A DNA stretch of 64,000 nt, taken from Planctomycetota bacterium (lineage in GTDB: Bacteria > Planctomycetota > UBA1135 > GCA-002686595). Both the position numbers and the translations under genes were made by a program. The stretch is taken from positions 26,761-90,760 of the forward strand of contig JAPLOE010000213.1 of NCBI GenBank assembly GCA_026692705.1. Reading direction: 5' to 3'. Below, one piece after another: positions 8,884 through 18,628 of the stretch (within the stretch, counting starts at the first letter, position 1; every line of letters starts with the position of its first letter). A model generated the notes under the pieces. That model saw only the letters and a list, made by a program, of their open reading frames with translations. It was not told the origin of the DNA and did no database searches.

Positions 8884-9744
8884 TCAGACGGCGCGCGATG
8901 CCTCGCGAGAGGCGCAGTCGTAGTAGGCCTCGACGAGGCGGCGCACGCGCGGGCCGACCTTGCCGTCGCCGAGCAGTTGCGTGCCGATGCGGACCACGGG
9001 CACGGGGCCGCGTGCGGAGCTCGAGAGGAAACTCTCGTCGAAACGCGCGATTTCGGCCACGGGGACACGCTCGCGGCGCACGCGGAAGCCGAGCTTCGGC
9101 GCGAGGTGCAGCAGCACGGCCAGCGTGATGCCTTCGAGCACGCCGTCGCCGGCGGTGACGAGCTCGTCGCCCGCGAAGAACGCGAGGTTGGCGCTCGAGC
9201 ACTCGAGCACGCGCTCCTCCTCATCGACGAGCACGTGCTCGTAGCGCTCTTGCGCACCCAGCGGCAGCGGCTTGCGCTCGCGCACGAAGTCGGTCGTCTT
9301 GATCTTGGGCGCGCGACGGTGCAGGTGCGGCGCGAAGTCGAGCGTCACGCCTTCGCGCAGGAACTTCTCCGGGACGGCCACGAACGGCGAAAGCGCGACG
9401 AACATCTCGGCGCGTTGACCCTGGATCTCGAACGGCTCGCGCAGCACGTCAAAGCGCACGCGCGAGTCGGCACCGGGATAAGCGCGCACGAGAGCATCGA
9501 GCGCGGCACACAGACGCGTGCGATCGAGCGGCTTCGGCCAGCCGAGGCCCGCCATCGAACGTTCGGTGCGCGCGAGGTGCTCCTCGAGCCACAGGAAACG
9601 CTCGTGATCGAACGTGCGCAGCGCGGAATACACGCCGCCGGGGAAACGCTCGAGCAGGTCGTGGACGTTGCCGCTGCCCGCCTCGACGGCGAGGGCGCGC
9701 GGGCCCGATTCGGTGAGCGCGTGGAGCTGCAGTTCGGCGGCCAT
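8884..9744 (-). CDS. Class IV aminotransferase (branched-chain aminotransferase / aminodeoxychorismate lyase type)
   Basis: I chose ATG 9744 because the frame upstream of it is antisense to the dipeptidase gene. The 286-residue product carries the fold type IV PLP features: KIKTTDFVRERKPL with the likely PLP lysine near residue 165, VLECSSANLAFFAGDELVT in the position of the usual ECTTSN motif, and GVLEGITLAVLL after it. Substrates of this fold include branched-chain amino acids, D-amino acids and aminodeoxychorismate, and the sequence does not decide among them. It is divergent from an M19 dipeptidase with only 25 bases between the starts, so shared control is possible. Confidence 0.8.
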   Translation of the reverse strand: MAAELQLHALTESGPRALAVEAGSGNVHDLLERFPGGVYSALRTFDHERFLWLEEHLARTERSMAGLGWPKPLDRTRLCAALDALVRAYPGADSRVRFDVLREPFEIQGQRAEMFVALSPFVAVPEKFLREGVTLDFAPHLHRRAPKIKTTDFVRERKPLPLGAQERYEHVLVDEEERVLECSSANLAFFAGDELVTAGDGVLEGITLAVLLHLAPKLGFRVRRERVPVAEIARFDESFLSSSARGPVPVVRIGTQLLGDGKVGPRVRRLVEAYYDCASREASRAV

Positions 9745-9769
9745 GCGCGGAAGCGTATACGATCCCGCG

Positions 9770-10969
9770 ATGCAACTCGCGCCCTCGCTGCTCCTGCTCG
9801 CGCTCGCCACCGCTTGTGTCGCGACGCCGCCCGCCGATCCCGCCGCGCACGCGCGCGCGCTGCACACGGAACTGCCCGTCATCGACGGCCACAACGACCT
9901 TCCCGGCCGCATGCGCGACCGCACGCGCGAGAACTTCGAGTCCTGCGACTTGTCGCAACCGCGCCCGGAGTTCCACACCGACCTGCCGCGCCTGCGCACC
10001 GGCGGCGTCGGCGCGCAATTCTGGTCGGTGTTCGTTTCGGCGAGCACGGAAGCGAGCGGCGACGCGCTCGAACGCACGCTCGAGCAGGTCGACCTCGTGC
10101 ACCGCATGGTGCGGCGGTACCCGGAATGGCTCGAGCTCGCACCGACGGCCGACGACGTCGAGCGCATCCGCGCGAGCGGCAAGCTCGCCTGCATGCTGGG
10201 CATCGAAGGCGGCTACTCGATCGAATGTTCGTTGCCCGCGTTGCGCATGTTCCACCGCCTCGGTGTGCGCTACATGACGCTCACGCACACGCTCACGACG
10301 GCCTGGGCCGACTCGTCGACGGACGAGCCGCGCCACGGCGGCCTCGCGCCCTTCGGCGAGGAGGTCGTGCGCGAGATGAACCGCCTCGGGATGCTCGTCG
10401 ACCTGAGCCACGTGTCCGACGACTGCGTGCGCGACGTGCTCGCGCTCTCCACGGCGCCCGTGATCGCCTCGCACTCGTCCGCACGCGCGCTCGCGAACCA
10501 TCCGCGCAACCTGCCCGACGACCTGCTCGCGGCCATCGGTGCGCACGGCGGCGTCGTGATGGTCAATTTCGGCTCGAATTTCATCGATCCGGTATCGGCG
10601 GAACAGGCGGCGCGCACGCTGGTCGTGCAACGCGAGCTCAAGGCGCGTTTTCCCGACAAGGCCGACTACGACAAGGCGCTGGCCGAGTTCCGCGCGACGC
10701 TCGTGACCAGCCGCGGCACGGTCGAGCTCGTCGCCGACCACGTCGAGCACATCGCGCGCGTCGCCGGAGTCGACCACGTCGGCCTCGGCTCCGACTTCGA
10801 CGGCGTGAGCAGCCTGCCCGAAGGCCTCGACAGCGTCGATCTCTACCCGAACCTCACGCGCGTGCTGATCGAACGCGGCTGGAGCGACACCGACCTGCGC
10901 AAGCTGTGCGGCGGCAACGTGCTGCGAGTCCTGCGCGAGGCCGAACGCGTCGCGCGCGCGTCGAACTAG
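9770..10969 (+). CDS. Membrane dipeptidase, peptidase family M19, lipoprotein
   Basis: ATG 9770 opens with a leader ending ALATAC, a lipobox-like signal, which removes the upstream in-frame ATG from consideration. The 399-residue product is a zinc-dependent dipeptidase of the amidohydrolase fold: DGHNDLPGRMRD (first metal pair), CMLGIEGGYSIE (bridging Glu), VDLSHVSDDC and VIASHSSARAL (metal His residues), then GLGSDFDGV (Asp). M19 enzymes split dipeptides, often those with a D-residue at the C-terminal side. This fits the D-amino-acid operon at 46-50 kb, though the two are 36 kb apart. It ends in a CTAG shared with the opposing cytochrome gene. Confidence 0.9.
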   Translation: MQLAPSLLLLALATACVATPPADPAAHARALHTELPVIDGHNDLPGRMRDRTRENFESCDLSQPRPEFHTDLPRLRTGGVGAQFWSVFVSASTEASGDALERTLEQVDLVHRMVRRYPEWLELAPTADDVERIRASGKLACMLGIEGGYSIECSLPALRMFHRLGVRYMTLTHTLTTAWADSSTDEPRHGGLAPFGEEVVREMNRLGMLVDLSHVSDDCVRDVLALSTAPVIASHSSARALANHPRNLPDDLLAAIGAHGGVVMVNFGSNFIDPVSAEQAARTLVVQRELKARFPDKADYDKALAEFRATLVTSRGTVELVADHVEHIARVAGVDHVGLGSDFDGVSSLPEGLDSVDLYPNLTRVLIERGWSDTDLRKLCGGNVLRVLREAERVARASN

Positions 10970-12519
10970 CGCAACACGACGCGCTGCCAGATCGAGAACG
11001 ACTTGACCGCGCCGTGGTCGCCGCGAGCGGCGTCCCAGATCGCGAAGGCAACGACCAGCGGCTCGCGGGCGAGCTCGACCGCCCGGCCATCGTCGGACGC
11101 GAGCGCGCGCACGAACACGACGTTCCATTCCGATCCTGTGTGGCATGCGACGGTGCGCAAGTCGCCCTCGCGCTGCTCCGTCGCGCCTGCACCAGTGCCC
11201 TCGAGCTCGGCCGCGTTGCCTCCGGAGAGCGCTCCGCCAGGCGCGGGCAGGTACAGCGGCGCCACGTCGGCGCGCGCGGCCTCCGCGAGCGGATCCCGCA
11301 GCAAATGCGGCGCGGACTCGACGAGGTCGAGCACTCCGAGCAGGTCGACGGCGCTGCGTGCGCGCCAGTGCCACAGGTTGATCGGATGCTGTTCCGCGCC
11401 CATCCCCGCGAGCGGAGGCGCGGCCTCGTTCGAGAGCGCGACCGCCGCGCCATCGAGCCGCGGCTCCTCGCGCTCGACCGACAGGCTGTCGTCGCGCGTC
11501 GGATCGCTCCAGCGCAACCGCAGCGCAAGCTCGCGCCCGTCGTGCAGCGCCGCCACGCGCACGCTGAACACGGCGTCGTCGCGCCACGCGATCGGCGCCA
11601 GCGTCACCTCGAGTTCCTGCGCGTCCTTCCAGCGTTCGTCGAGCCCGTTCGTCGGCAGTTTTCCGTCGCTGCGCCGCGCGACGAGCTCTCCCGAACGCTG
11701 CACGAGCCGCTCTTCGCTGGCCTGCGGGATCAGGCTCGCCGTATAGGTCGCGAGCGCCGCCAGATCAGCCTGCGGCAACTCGAACGACGGCATCGCGCTG
11801 CCCGGCATCCCGCATGCGATGCGTGTGGCGAGCGCCTCGAAGCTCGCACCGCCCTTCAGCGCGCCCGCGGTGAAATCCCTCGGCCAGTTCAGCGAGCCGT
11901 CCTCGTTCCAGCGCGGCTCGAGCCCGAGCCCACGCCCGTTTTCCCCGTGGCAACGCGCGCAATTCTCGCGGTACAGCGTCTTGCCACGCGCCAACACGCC
12001 CGCGTTCGGCGTGACTCGCGCCGGAGCGGCGAATCGCGGCCCCGCGTGCACCAAGTGCGTCGCCCGTTCGCGCGCACCTTCGAGATCGAGCGCCTCACCC
12101 GCCGCGAGTGCCTCGACCTCGAAACGCCGCTCGGCACCGAGCTCGACCAGCTCGAGCACGTGCCCCGCGAGCGCCTCGACGGCCTCGTCACCGAGCCACT
12201 CCCACGACGGCATCGCGCTGCCCGGCATTCCGCGCCGCAAGGTCGCCGCGATGTCCTCACGCACCGGTCGCCCGTCGCGCGCGCTCGTCAGCCGCAGGCG
12301 CCCGTCCGAGAACCGACGCGGCGGCGGGAACAACGAGGCTGCGACCCGACCGTCGGCTTCGCCTGCGGGGCCGTGACAAGCCGCGCAATGCTCCGCAAAC
12401 AGCCGGGCCGCAAGCTCGCGCCGATCCTCAACACCGCTTCCGTCGGGAGCCAGCGCGACACAGGACGCGAGCGCGATGACCCACGGAACGGCAAGTTGGA
12501 ACGGACGCGAGCGCAACAT
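10966..12519 (-). CDS. Diheme cytochrome c fused to ethylbenzene-dehydrogenase-like heme-binding domain
   Basis: Start taken at ATG 12519, directly before an N-terminal signal (QLAVPWVIALASC); a GTG 18 bases upstream is possible. The 517-residue exported protein has two cytochrome c domains, CAACH at 45-49 and CARCH at 187-191, each followed by GMPGSAMPS, which supplies the likely Met ligand. The C-terminal half (about 285-517) resembles the EB_dh domain of ethylbenzene/selenate/chlorate reductase gamma subunits, including GMGAEQHPINLWHWRA. These domains bind heme b and pass electrons between periplasmic molybdoenzymes and cytochromes. No molybdoenzyme gene is visible here, so its partner is unknown. 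It converges with the dipeptidase and shares a CTAG stop. Confidence 0.85.
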   Translation of the reverse strand: MLRSRPFQLAVPWVIALASCVALAPDGSGVEDRRELAARLFAEHCAACHGPAGEADGRVAASLFPPPRRFSDGRLRLTSARDGRPVREDIAATLRRGMPGSAMPSWEWLGDEAVEALAGHVLELVELGAERRFEVEALAAGEALDLEGARERATHLVHAGPRFAAPARVTPNAGVLARGKTLYRENCARCHGENGRGLGLEPRWNEDGSLNWPRDFTAGALKGGASFEALATRIACGMPGSAMPSFELPQADLAALATYTASLIPQASEERLVQRSGELVARRSDGKLPTNGLDERWKDAQELEVTLAPIAWRDDAVFSVRVAALHDGRELALRLRWSDPTRDDSLSVEREEPRLDGAAVALSNEAAPPLAGMGAEQHPINLWHWRARSAVDLLGVLDLVESAPHLLRDPLAEAARADVAPLYLPAPGGALSGGNAAELEGTGAGATEQREGDLRTVACHTGSEWNVVFVRALASDDGRAVELAREPLVVAFAIWDAARGDHGAVKSFSIWQRVVLR

Positions 12520-12568
12520 CGGAGTTCCCCCCCGCACAAGCAGGCAGTTGGAGCCTCATCGTCCTAGA

Positions 12569-14068
<1,500 letters not shown>

Positions 14069-14077
14069 GCGCGCGCG

Positions 14078-15262
14078 TCACGGCAAGTACGTGACCTCGA
14101 TGGCGCCGGAGAGGTTCGAGCCGGAGCCGCTGGGGAGGTTGTCGCGGAACCAGAACTGGTAGAACCAGCTGCGGCCGGCGGTGATCGGGCCGACGGCGGC
14201 CGTGCCGGCGAAATCGATCGTTTGTGAGGTGAAGCCGGTGGAGTCGGTGGTGTGCAACGAGCCGAGGCGCTGCAAGCCCGGAGAGAATGGCGAAATGCAG
14301 AGGTAGCCGTCGCCGAAGGGAATGCGCGTACGGCGCATGCCGAACAGGAACTGGCCGGGATGTGCGGGAGGTGCGGCGTGCACTTCCAGCAGGGCGTTCG
14401 CGGCGCTGATCGAGAGACTTCCCGAGAGGCGCAGGGTCGCCATCGCACCCGAGGAATTCATCGTGCTGCTGCAATAATTCGTGCCGAGGCCGCTGTCAGG
14501 ATCGAGCGGCGCCCCGGAGCTCTCCCAGGTCGGGTCGCTCGCCTCGGCGGAACTCGTCCAGCCCAGTCGACCGTGGTGCCCGAGTCCGGAGGAATCGCTC
14601 GCTACCTGCCCGGCGCCTTCGTCAAAACGCCAATAGGCAACGAGCCCGGCCTGCGGCACGACGAGCGAACGATTCCAGTTCGCCGCGATCTCCGTCTGCG
14701 TGCGCGGATGGTTCCAGATGCGCACCTCGTCGATGCGGCCGCGGAAATACTCGTTCTGGAGCGTGACGGGCAGGCCGGCGCCGATGCACAGGTCCCTCGG
14801 CGGGTTGTGCGTCAACGCTCCCATGCTGTGGGGCGTGCTCGCGACCCGCACGCCATCGACGAAGAACTCCGCGTGGTCGGTGGCCCAGACACCGGCGAAA
14901 TGGTGCCACTGACCGTTGTAGACGGTGTGCGGCTGCGGGTCGGTCGCGCTCTCAAGAAATTGCGAGTCGCGGGTGGCCATGATCTGCATGCGCGCGTCGT
15001 TGTCCTGATCGGCCGCCAGGAAGTAGGCGTCGATCTCGCCCTTGCGCAAGAGCCGCGTGTTCCAGTCCTGCGGGCCATCGAGCCGCGCCCAGAGCTCGAT
15101 CGTGATCTGGCCGGGTTCGAGCGCCGCCGTGCGCCCGACGTTGACGAAGTCGTTGACGCCGTCGAAGGCGAGGCAGCCGCCGCCGCCCGATTGCGCGAGA
15201 CCGGGGAGCGCGAGGCCGAAAGAGCCGACGAGCGACAGAACGATGTGCGACGAGCGGAACAT
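14078..15262 (-). CDS. Secreted LamG-domain protein
   Basis: A 394-residue exported protein. The signal peptide is MFRSSHIVLSLVGSFGLALPGLAQ. A concanavalin-like LamG domain covers about residues 28-215: LAFDGVNDFVNVG, ITIELWARL, WHHFAGVW, FVDGVRVAS, GRIDEVRIWNHPRTQTEI. The remaining C-terminal part (about 265-394, from the segment NYCSSTMNSSG through FGDGYLCISPF to FYQFWFRDN) matches a segment common in secreted planctomycete proteins, to my recollection. It sits between a sigma-54 activator and the sulfur operon, on the opposite strand, with 9 bases to the activator stop. Its role is probably carbohydrate or surface binding. Confidence 0.85.
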   Translation of the reverse strand: MFRSSHIVLSLVGSFGLALPGLAQSGGGGCLAFDGVNDFVNVGRTAALEPGQITIELWARLDGPQDWNTRLLRKGEIDAYFLAADQDNDARMQIMATRDSQFLESATDPQPHTVYNGQWHHFAGVWATDHAEFFVDGVRVASTPHSMGALTHNPPRDLCIGAGLPVTLQNEYFRGRIDEVRIWNHPRTQTEIAANWNRSLVVPQAGLVAYWRFDEGAGQVASDSSGLGHHGRLGWTSSAEASDPTWESSGAPLDPDSGLGTNYCSSTMNSSGAMATLRLSGSLSISAANALLEVHAAPPAHPGQFLFGMRRTRIPFGDGYLCISPFSPGLQRLGSLHTTDSTGFTSQTIDFAGTAAVGPITAGRSWFYQFWFRDNLPSGSGSNLSGAIEVTYLP

Positions 15263-15381
15263 GGTGCGATTGCCTCCCGACTCTCTGTATGCGGCAGGCG
15301 GTCAAGACGCAGAAGCTGGCGGAAGTTCGCAGGATCCACGCACGTCGCCCGGACGCCGCGCCGGGGCGAGCCGGGGGCAAG

Positions 15382-15422
15382 TGGACGAAACGTAAAGCGT
15401 CAACGCTGGACGAAGTGTCAAC
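15382..15422 (+). promoter_or_regulatory. Repeated motif, candidate enhancer upstream of sulfur operon
   Basis: Two copies of TGGACGAA followed by GTCAAC occur (first 15382-15389 and 15399-15404, second 15407-15414 and 15417-15422). They lie 49-89 bases before a sigma-54-like promoter, where activator sites are expected. The activator that would bind is not known; the PAS-type activator at 12569 is the nearest candidate. Confidence 0.35.
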
Positions 15423-15470
15423 AGGGGCGCGGGAACGGTCCCCGCGGGGCCTGGAAGCGTGCTCGGGGCG

Positions 15471-15486
15471 TGGCACGGCGCTTGAT
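15471..15486 (+). promoter_or_regulatory. Sigma-54-like promoter (-24/-12)
   Basis: TGGCACGGCGCTTGAT matches the consensus TGGCACG-N4-TTGCW at all bases except one in the -12 box (A instead of C). Its distance to ATG 15539 allows a leader of roughly 40 bases, with GGAG at 15524-15527 as ribosome binding site. The mismatch is in the important GC of the -12 element, so the call is tentative. Confidence 0.45.
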
Positions 15487-15538
15487 TTGGAAGAGGGAGC
15501 GACTGGACGGTCGCACACCCTTCGGAGACCACGCCACG

Positions 15539-16942
15539 ATGATCCTCAAGCAGTACTACCTCGGTTGCCTCGCCCACGCTTCGTACCTGATCGCCGATGA
15601 GCGCACGAAGGTCGCGGCGGTGATCGACCCGCAGCGCGACGTCGGACAGTACATCGACGAGGCGGCGAAGCTCGGGCTCGAGATCCGGCACGTGATCCTG
15701 ACGCACTTCCATGCGGACTTCGTCGCGGGGCATCTCGAGCTGCGCCGGCGCACGGGCGCGCGCATCTACCTGGGCGCGCGGGCGAAGGCCGAATACGAAT
15801 TCACGGCGCTGAAGGACGGCGATGCACTCGAGTTCGGCGACGTGCGGCTCGCGATCCTCGAGACGCCGGGCCACACGCCCGAGGGCATCTCGATCGTCGT
15901 GCACGACCTCGCGAAGAGCACGCGCGCGCCACATGCGGTGCTCACTGGCGATACGCTGTTCATCGGCGACGTCGGGCGGCCGGACCTGCTCGCGTCGATC
16001 GGCGTGACGGCGAACGAGCTCGGCTCGATGCTGTACGACTCGCTGCACGAGAAGCTGCTGAAGCTCCCGGACGAGACGCTGGTGTATCCGGCACACGGCG
16101 CGGGCTCGATGTGCGGCAAGCGCCTGTCGAGCGAGAGCGTGTCGACCCTCGGCGAGCAACGCCGCTACAACTACGCGCTGCAACCGATGAAGCGCGAGGA
16201 GTTCATCGCGCTCGTCACGGCGGACCAGCCCGACGCGCCGGCGTACTTCGTCTACAACGCGACGCTCAACCGCAAGGAACGCGACGTGCTCGACCAGCAG
16301 CTCGAGCAGGCGCTGCGGCCGCTCGCGATCGACAGCGTGATGCTGCTCGTCAACCAGGGCGCTCAACTGGTCGACGTGCGGCCGGCGGCGGATTTCGCGG
16401 GCGGGCACCTCGTCGGCAGCATCAACATCAGCCTCGAAGGCAGCTTCGCGACGTGGAGCGGTTCGCTGCTCGATCCGGCGAAGCTCGTGGTCGTGATCGC
16501 GGAGCCCGGGCGCGAAGGCGAGGCCGCGCTGCGGCTGGGTCGCATCGGGTTCGAGCGGGTCGCGGGCTTCCTCGACGGTGGCATGGCAGCGCTCGCGGCT
16601 CGGCCGGAGCTCGTCGCGCGCACGCGCCGCGTCACGGTGCAGGCGCTCGCAGAGCGGCTCGCTCAGCCGGAGGCGCCGCTCGTGCTCGACGTGCGCACGC
16701 CGGCCGAATGGAACTCCGGCCACATCGACGGTGCGGTGCACATTCCGCTGCAACGGCTGCAGCAGCGTCTGTCCGAGCTCGACCGCTCGCGCGAGCTCGC
16801 GATCATCTGCCGCACGGGCTACCGCTCGTCGGCCGCCGCGAGCCTGCTCGCGAACGCCGGCTTCACGTCGCTCGCCGACGTCGTCGGCGGAATGGAAGCA
16901 TGGAATCGGCGGAACGGCGCGACGCCCGCGGTCGGCGCCTAG
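15539..16942 (+). CDS. Metallo-beta-lactamase/rhodanese persulfide enzyme
   Basis: 467 residues. The MBL domain of persulfide-dioxygenase (ETHE1/BLH) type occupies about 1-250, with THFHADFVAGH (H56, H58, D60, H65), ETPGHTPEG (H112) and LTGDTLFIGDVGRPDL. Two rhodanese modules follow. The first (about 270-365) has lost its active cysteine (VVVIAEPGREGE), while the second keeps CRTGYRSS (C424). Such enzymes oxidise glutathione or other low-molecular persulfides and transfer sulfane sulfur. It heads a run with the split YeeE/YedE pair and TauE, the same set as the H2S-detoxifying BigR operons. No ArsR-type BigR regulator is present here, and a sigma-54-like promoter precedes it instead. Confidence 0.9.
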   Translation: MILKQYYLGCLAHASYLIADERTKVAAVIDPQRDVGQYIDEAAKLGLEIRHVILTHFHADFVAGHLELRRRTGARIYLGARAKAEYEFTALKDGDALEFGDVRLAILETPGHTPEGISIVVHDLAKSTRAPHAVLTGDTLFIGDVGRPDLLASIGVTANELGSMLYDSLHEKLLKLPDETLVYPAHGAGSMCGKRLSSESVSTLGEQRRYNYALQPMKREEFIALVTADQPDAPAYFVYNATLNRKERDVLDQQLEQALRPLAIDSVMLLVNQGAQLVDVRPAADFAGGHLVGSINISLEGSFATWSGSLLDPAKLVVVIAEPGREGEAALRLGRIGFERVAGFLDGGMAALAARPELVARTRRVTVQALAERLAQPEAPLVLDVRTPAEWNSGHIDGAVHIPLQRLQQRLSELDRSRELAIICRTGYRSSAAASLLANAGFTSLADVVGGMEAWNRRNGATPAVGA

Positions 16943-16979
16943 AGAACCTCTCCCCTACCCAACTCGAGGAACTCCTCTC

Positions 16980-17447
16980 ATGACCCTGGATTGGCCTTTC
17001 TGGATCGCCGGAGCGTGCATCGGTGGCTTCGTGCCGCTCTTCGCGCTCGTTTCCGGCAAGTTGCTCGGCATCTCGTCGGGCTATTCGGAGCTGTGCTCGA
17101 TCGCGAAGCCCGCGGGACCGGAGCGCTGGAAGCTCTGGTTCGCGCTCGGGCTGCCGCTCGGCGGTTTCGCGGCGTCGGGACTCGCAGGCACGCACAGGCT
17201 CGAGACGGTCGCCGAACCGGTGCGAGCCGCGCTCGGGGTCGGTGACGTCGCAACTCTCGCGTTGCTCGTCGTCGGCGGAGCGCTGATCGGGTACGGCGCG
17301 CGCACGGCCGGCGGCTGCACGAGCGGCCATTCGATCGTCGGCCTCGCGCTCGGCGCGAAGTCGAGCCTCGTCGCGACGCTCGGCTTCATGGCAGGAGGTT
17401 TCGCGGCGACGTGGGCGTTGGTCGCATTGACCGGAGGTGCCGCGTGA
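16980..17447 (+). CDS. YeeE/YedE family protein, first half
   Basis: 155 residues with four hydrophobic helices. It carries the family signature GYGARTAGGCTSGHSIVGLALG, in which the GCTSGH cysteine is thought to pass sulfur (thiosulfate uptake in YeeE). It is paired with the next gene, which encodes the second half-size protein with overlapping stop/start (GTGA). Half-size pairs of this kind are standard partners of MBL-rhodanese genes and are thought to move reduced sulfur species through the inner membrane. The gene begins 37 bases after the MBL gene. Confidence 0.85.
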   Translation: MTLDWPFWIAGACIGGFVPLFALVSGKLLGISSGYSELCSIAKPAGPERWKLWFALGLPLGGFAASGLAGTHRLETVAEPVRAALGVGDVATLALLVVGGALIGYGARTAGGCTSGHSIVGLALGAKSSLVATLGFMAGGFAATWALVALTGGAA

Positions 17448-17857
17448 AGGCGCTCGTTTTCGTGGCGAGCGGAGCCCTGTTCGGCTTTCTGCTCTCGGCC
17501 GCACGCGCGACGGACTACACCGCGATCCACGGCATGTTCCTCCTGAAGGACCTGCACCTGTTCGGCGTGATCGGCGTCGCGGTGGCGACGGCCGCGCTCG
17601 GGCTGTGGCTCGTGAGGAGAGCGGGAGTTCGCGCGCTCGGTGGCACGCCGATCTCGCTCGCGCACAAGCCCTTCCACAACGCGGTTTTCGCGGGGGGAAT
17701 CGTGTTCGGGATCGGCTGGGCGCTCTCGGGCACTTGCCCAGGCACGGCGCTCGCGCAACTCGGCGAAGGCAAGGCGTACGCGCTCGCCACGGTGCTCGGC
17801 ATCGTCGGCGGCACGTGGCTGCGGCAACGACAGACCAGTCCCCCGAAGGTCGCGTAG
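17444..17857 (+). CDS. YeeE/YedE family protein, second half
   Basis: GTG 17444 overlaps the stop of the preceding half (GTGA). The 137-residue product has about four helices and the second family motif GIGWALSGTCPGTALAQLGEG, with the cysteine in the SGTCPG loop. Together with its neighbour it should form one sulfur-transporting unit, equal to the two halves of full-length YeeE. The segment KPFHNAVFAGGIVFGIGWAL is typical of this subgroup (the DUF6691 type of split YedE). Confidence 0.85.
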   Translation: MKALVFVASGALFGFLLSAARATDYTAIHGMFLLKDLHLFGVIGVAVATAALGLWLVRRAGVRALGGTPISLAHKPFHNAVFAGGIVFGIGWALSGTCPGTALAQLGEGKAYALATVLGIVGGTWLRQRQTSPPKVA

Positions 17858-17869
17858 GAGCGCAGAACG

Positions 17870-18616
17870 ATGCTCGTCTGGCTGGGTGCACTGGCGATCG
17901 GACTGAGCCTCGGGTTGCTCGGCTCGGGCGGCTCGATCTTCACGGTTCCGGCGCTGGTGTACCTCGCCCATCAGGACGAGAAGGTCGCGATCGCGAGCTC
18001 GCTCGGCATCGTCGCGGGCATCAGCCTGTTCGCCGCGATCCCGTACGCGCGGCGGCACGAGATCGACTGGCGCAGCGTGCTGCGTTTCGGCCTGCCCGGA
18101 ATCGTGGGAACGTTCGGCGGAGCGTGGCTCGCGAAGTACGTCAGCGCGCACACGCAGCTCGCGCTGCTCGGTTTCGTGATGCTCGCGGCGTCGGTGCTGA
18201 TGCTGCGCAAGCCCACAGAAAACGTCGTGGCCAAGCCGCATCCGACCTGGATGATCGCGCTCGAAGGTCTCTGCGTAGGTGTGCTGACAGGACTCGTCGG
18301 CGTCGGAGGCGGTTTCCTGATCGTGCCAGCGCTCGTGCTGCTCGGTGGCCTGCCGATGCGCCGCGCGATCGGCACGAGCCTCGTGATCATCACGCTCAAG
18401 TCGCTCGTCGGCTTCGCGAAGTACGTCGAAGTGCTGGCGGAGCTCGATCTCAAGGTCGACTGGAATGTGCTCGCGCTGTTCACCGCGGTCGGCATAGTCG
18501 GCAGCCTGCTCGGGAGCCGCGTCTCGACCGTCGTGCCCCAACGCGCGCTGCAACGCGTGTTTTCCGCCGTGCTCGTGCTCGCCGGCGCCGGAATCCTGCT
18601 CACCCGCTGGAACTGA
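17870..18616 (+). CDS. Sulfite exporter TauE/SafE family permease
   Basis: 248 residues with about seven or eight hydrophobic helices arranged as two halves. Each half has the family pattern: GSGGSIFTVPALVYLA at the start and GVGGGFLIVPALVLLGG in the middle, the second followed by MRRAIGTSLVIITLKSLVGF. TauE/SafE proteins export sulfite, sulfoacetate or related anions. After the MBL persulfide enzyme produces sulfite, an exporter of this type would complete the detoxification. There are 12 bases between the previous stop and the start here. Confidence 0.9.
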   Translation: MLVWLGALAIGLSLGLLGSGGSIFTVPALVYLAHQDEKVAIASSLGIVAGISLFAAIPYARRHEIDWRSVLRFGLPGIVGTFGGAWLAKYVSAHTQLALLGFVMLAASVLMLRKPTENVVAKPHPTWMIALEGLCVGVLTGLVGVGGGFLIVPALVLLGGLPMRRAIGTSLVIITLKSLVGFAKYVEVLAELDLKVDWNVLALFTAVGIVGSLLGSRVSTVVPQRALQRVFSAVLVLAGAGILLTRWN

Positions 18617-18628
18617 GGCTTGGACAAG

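Noticed and set aside
8977..12567. 1196-codon open frame on plus strand
   Set aside because: Shadow of the dipeptidase and cytochrome genes; Arg/Ala/His-rich, no domains.
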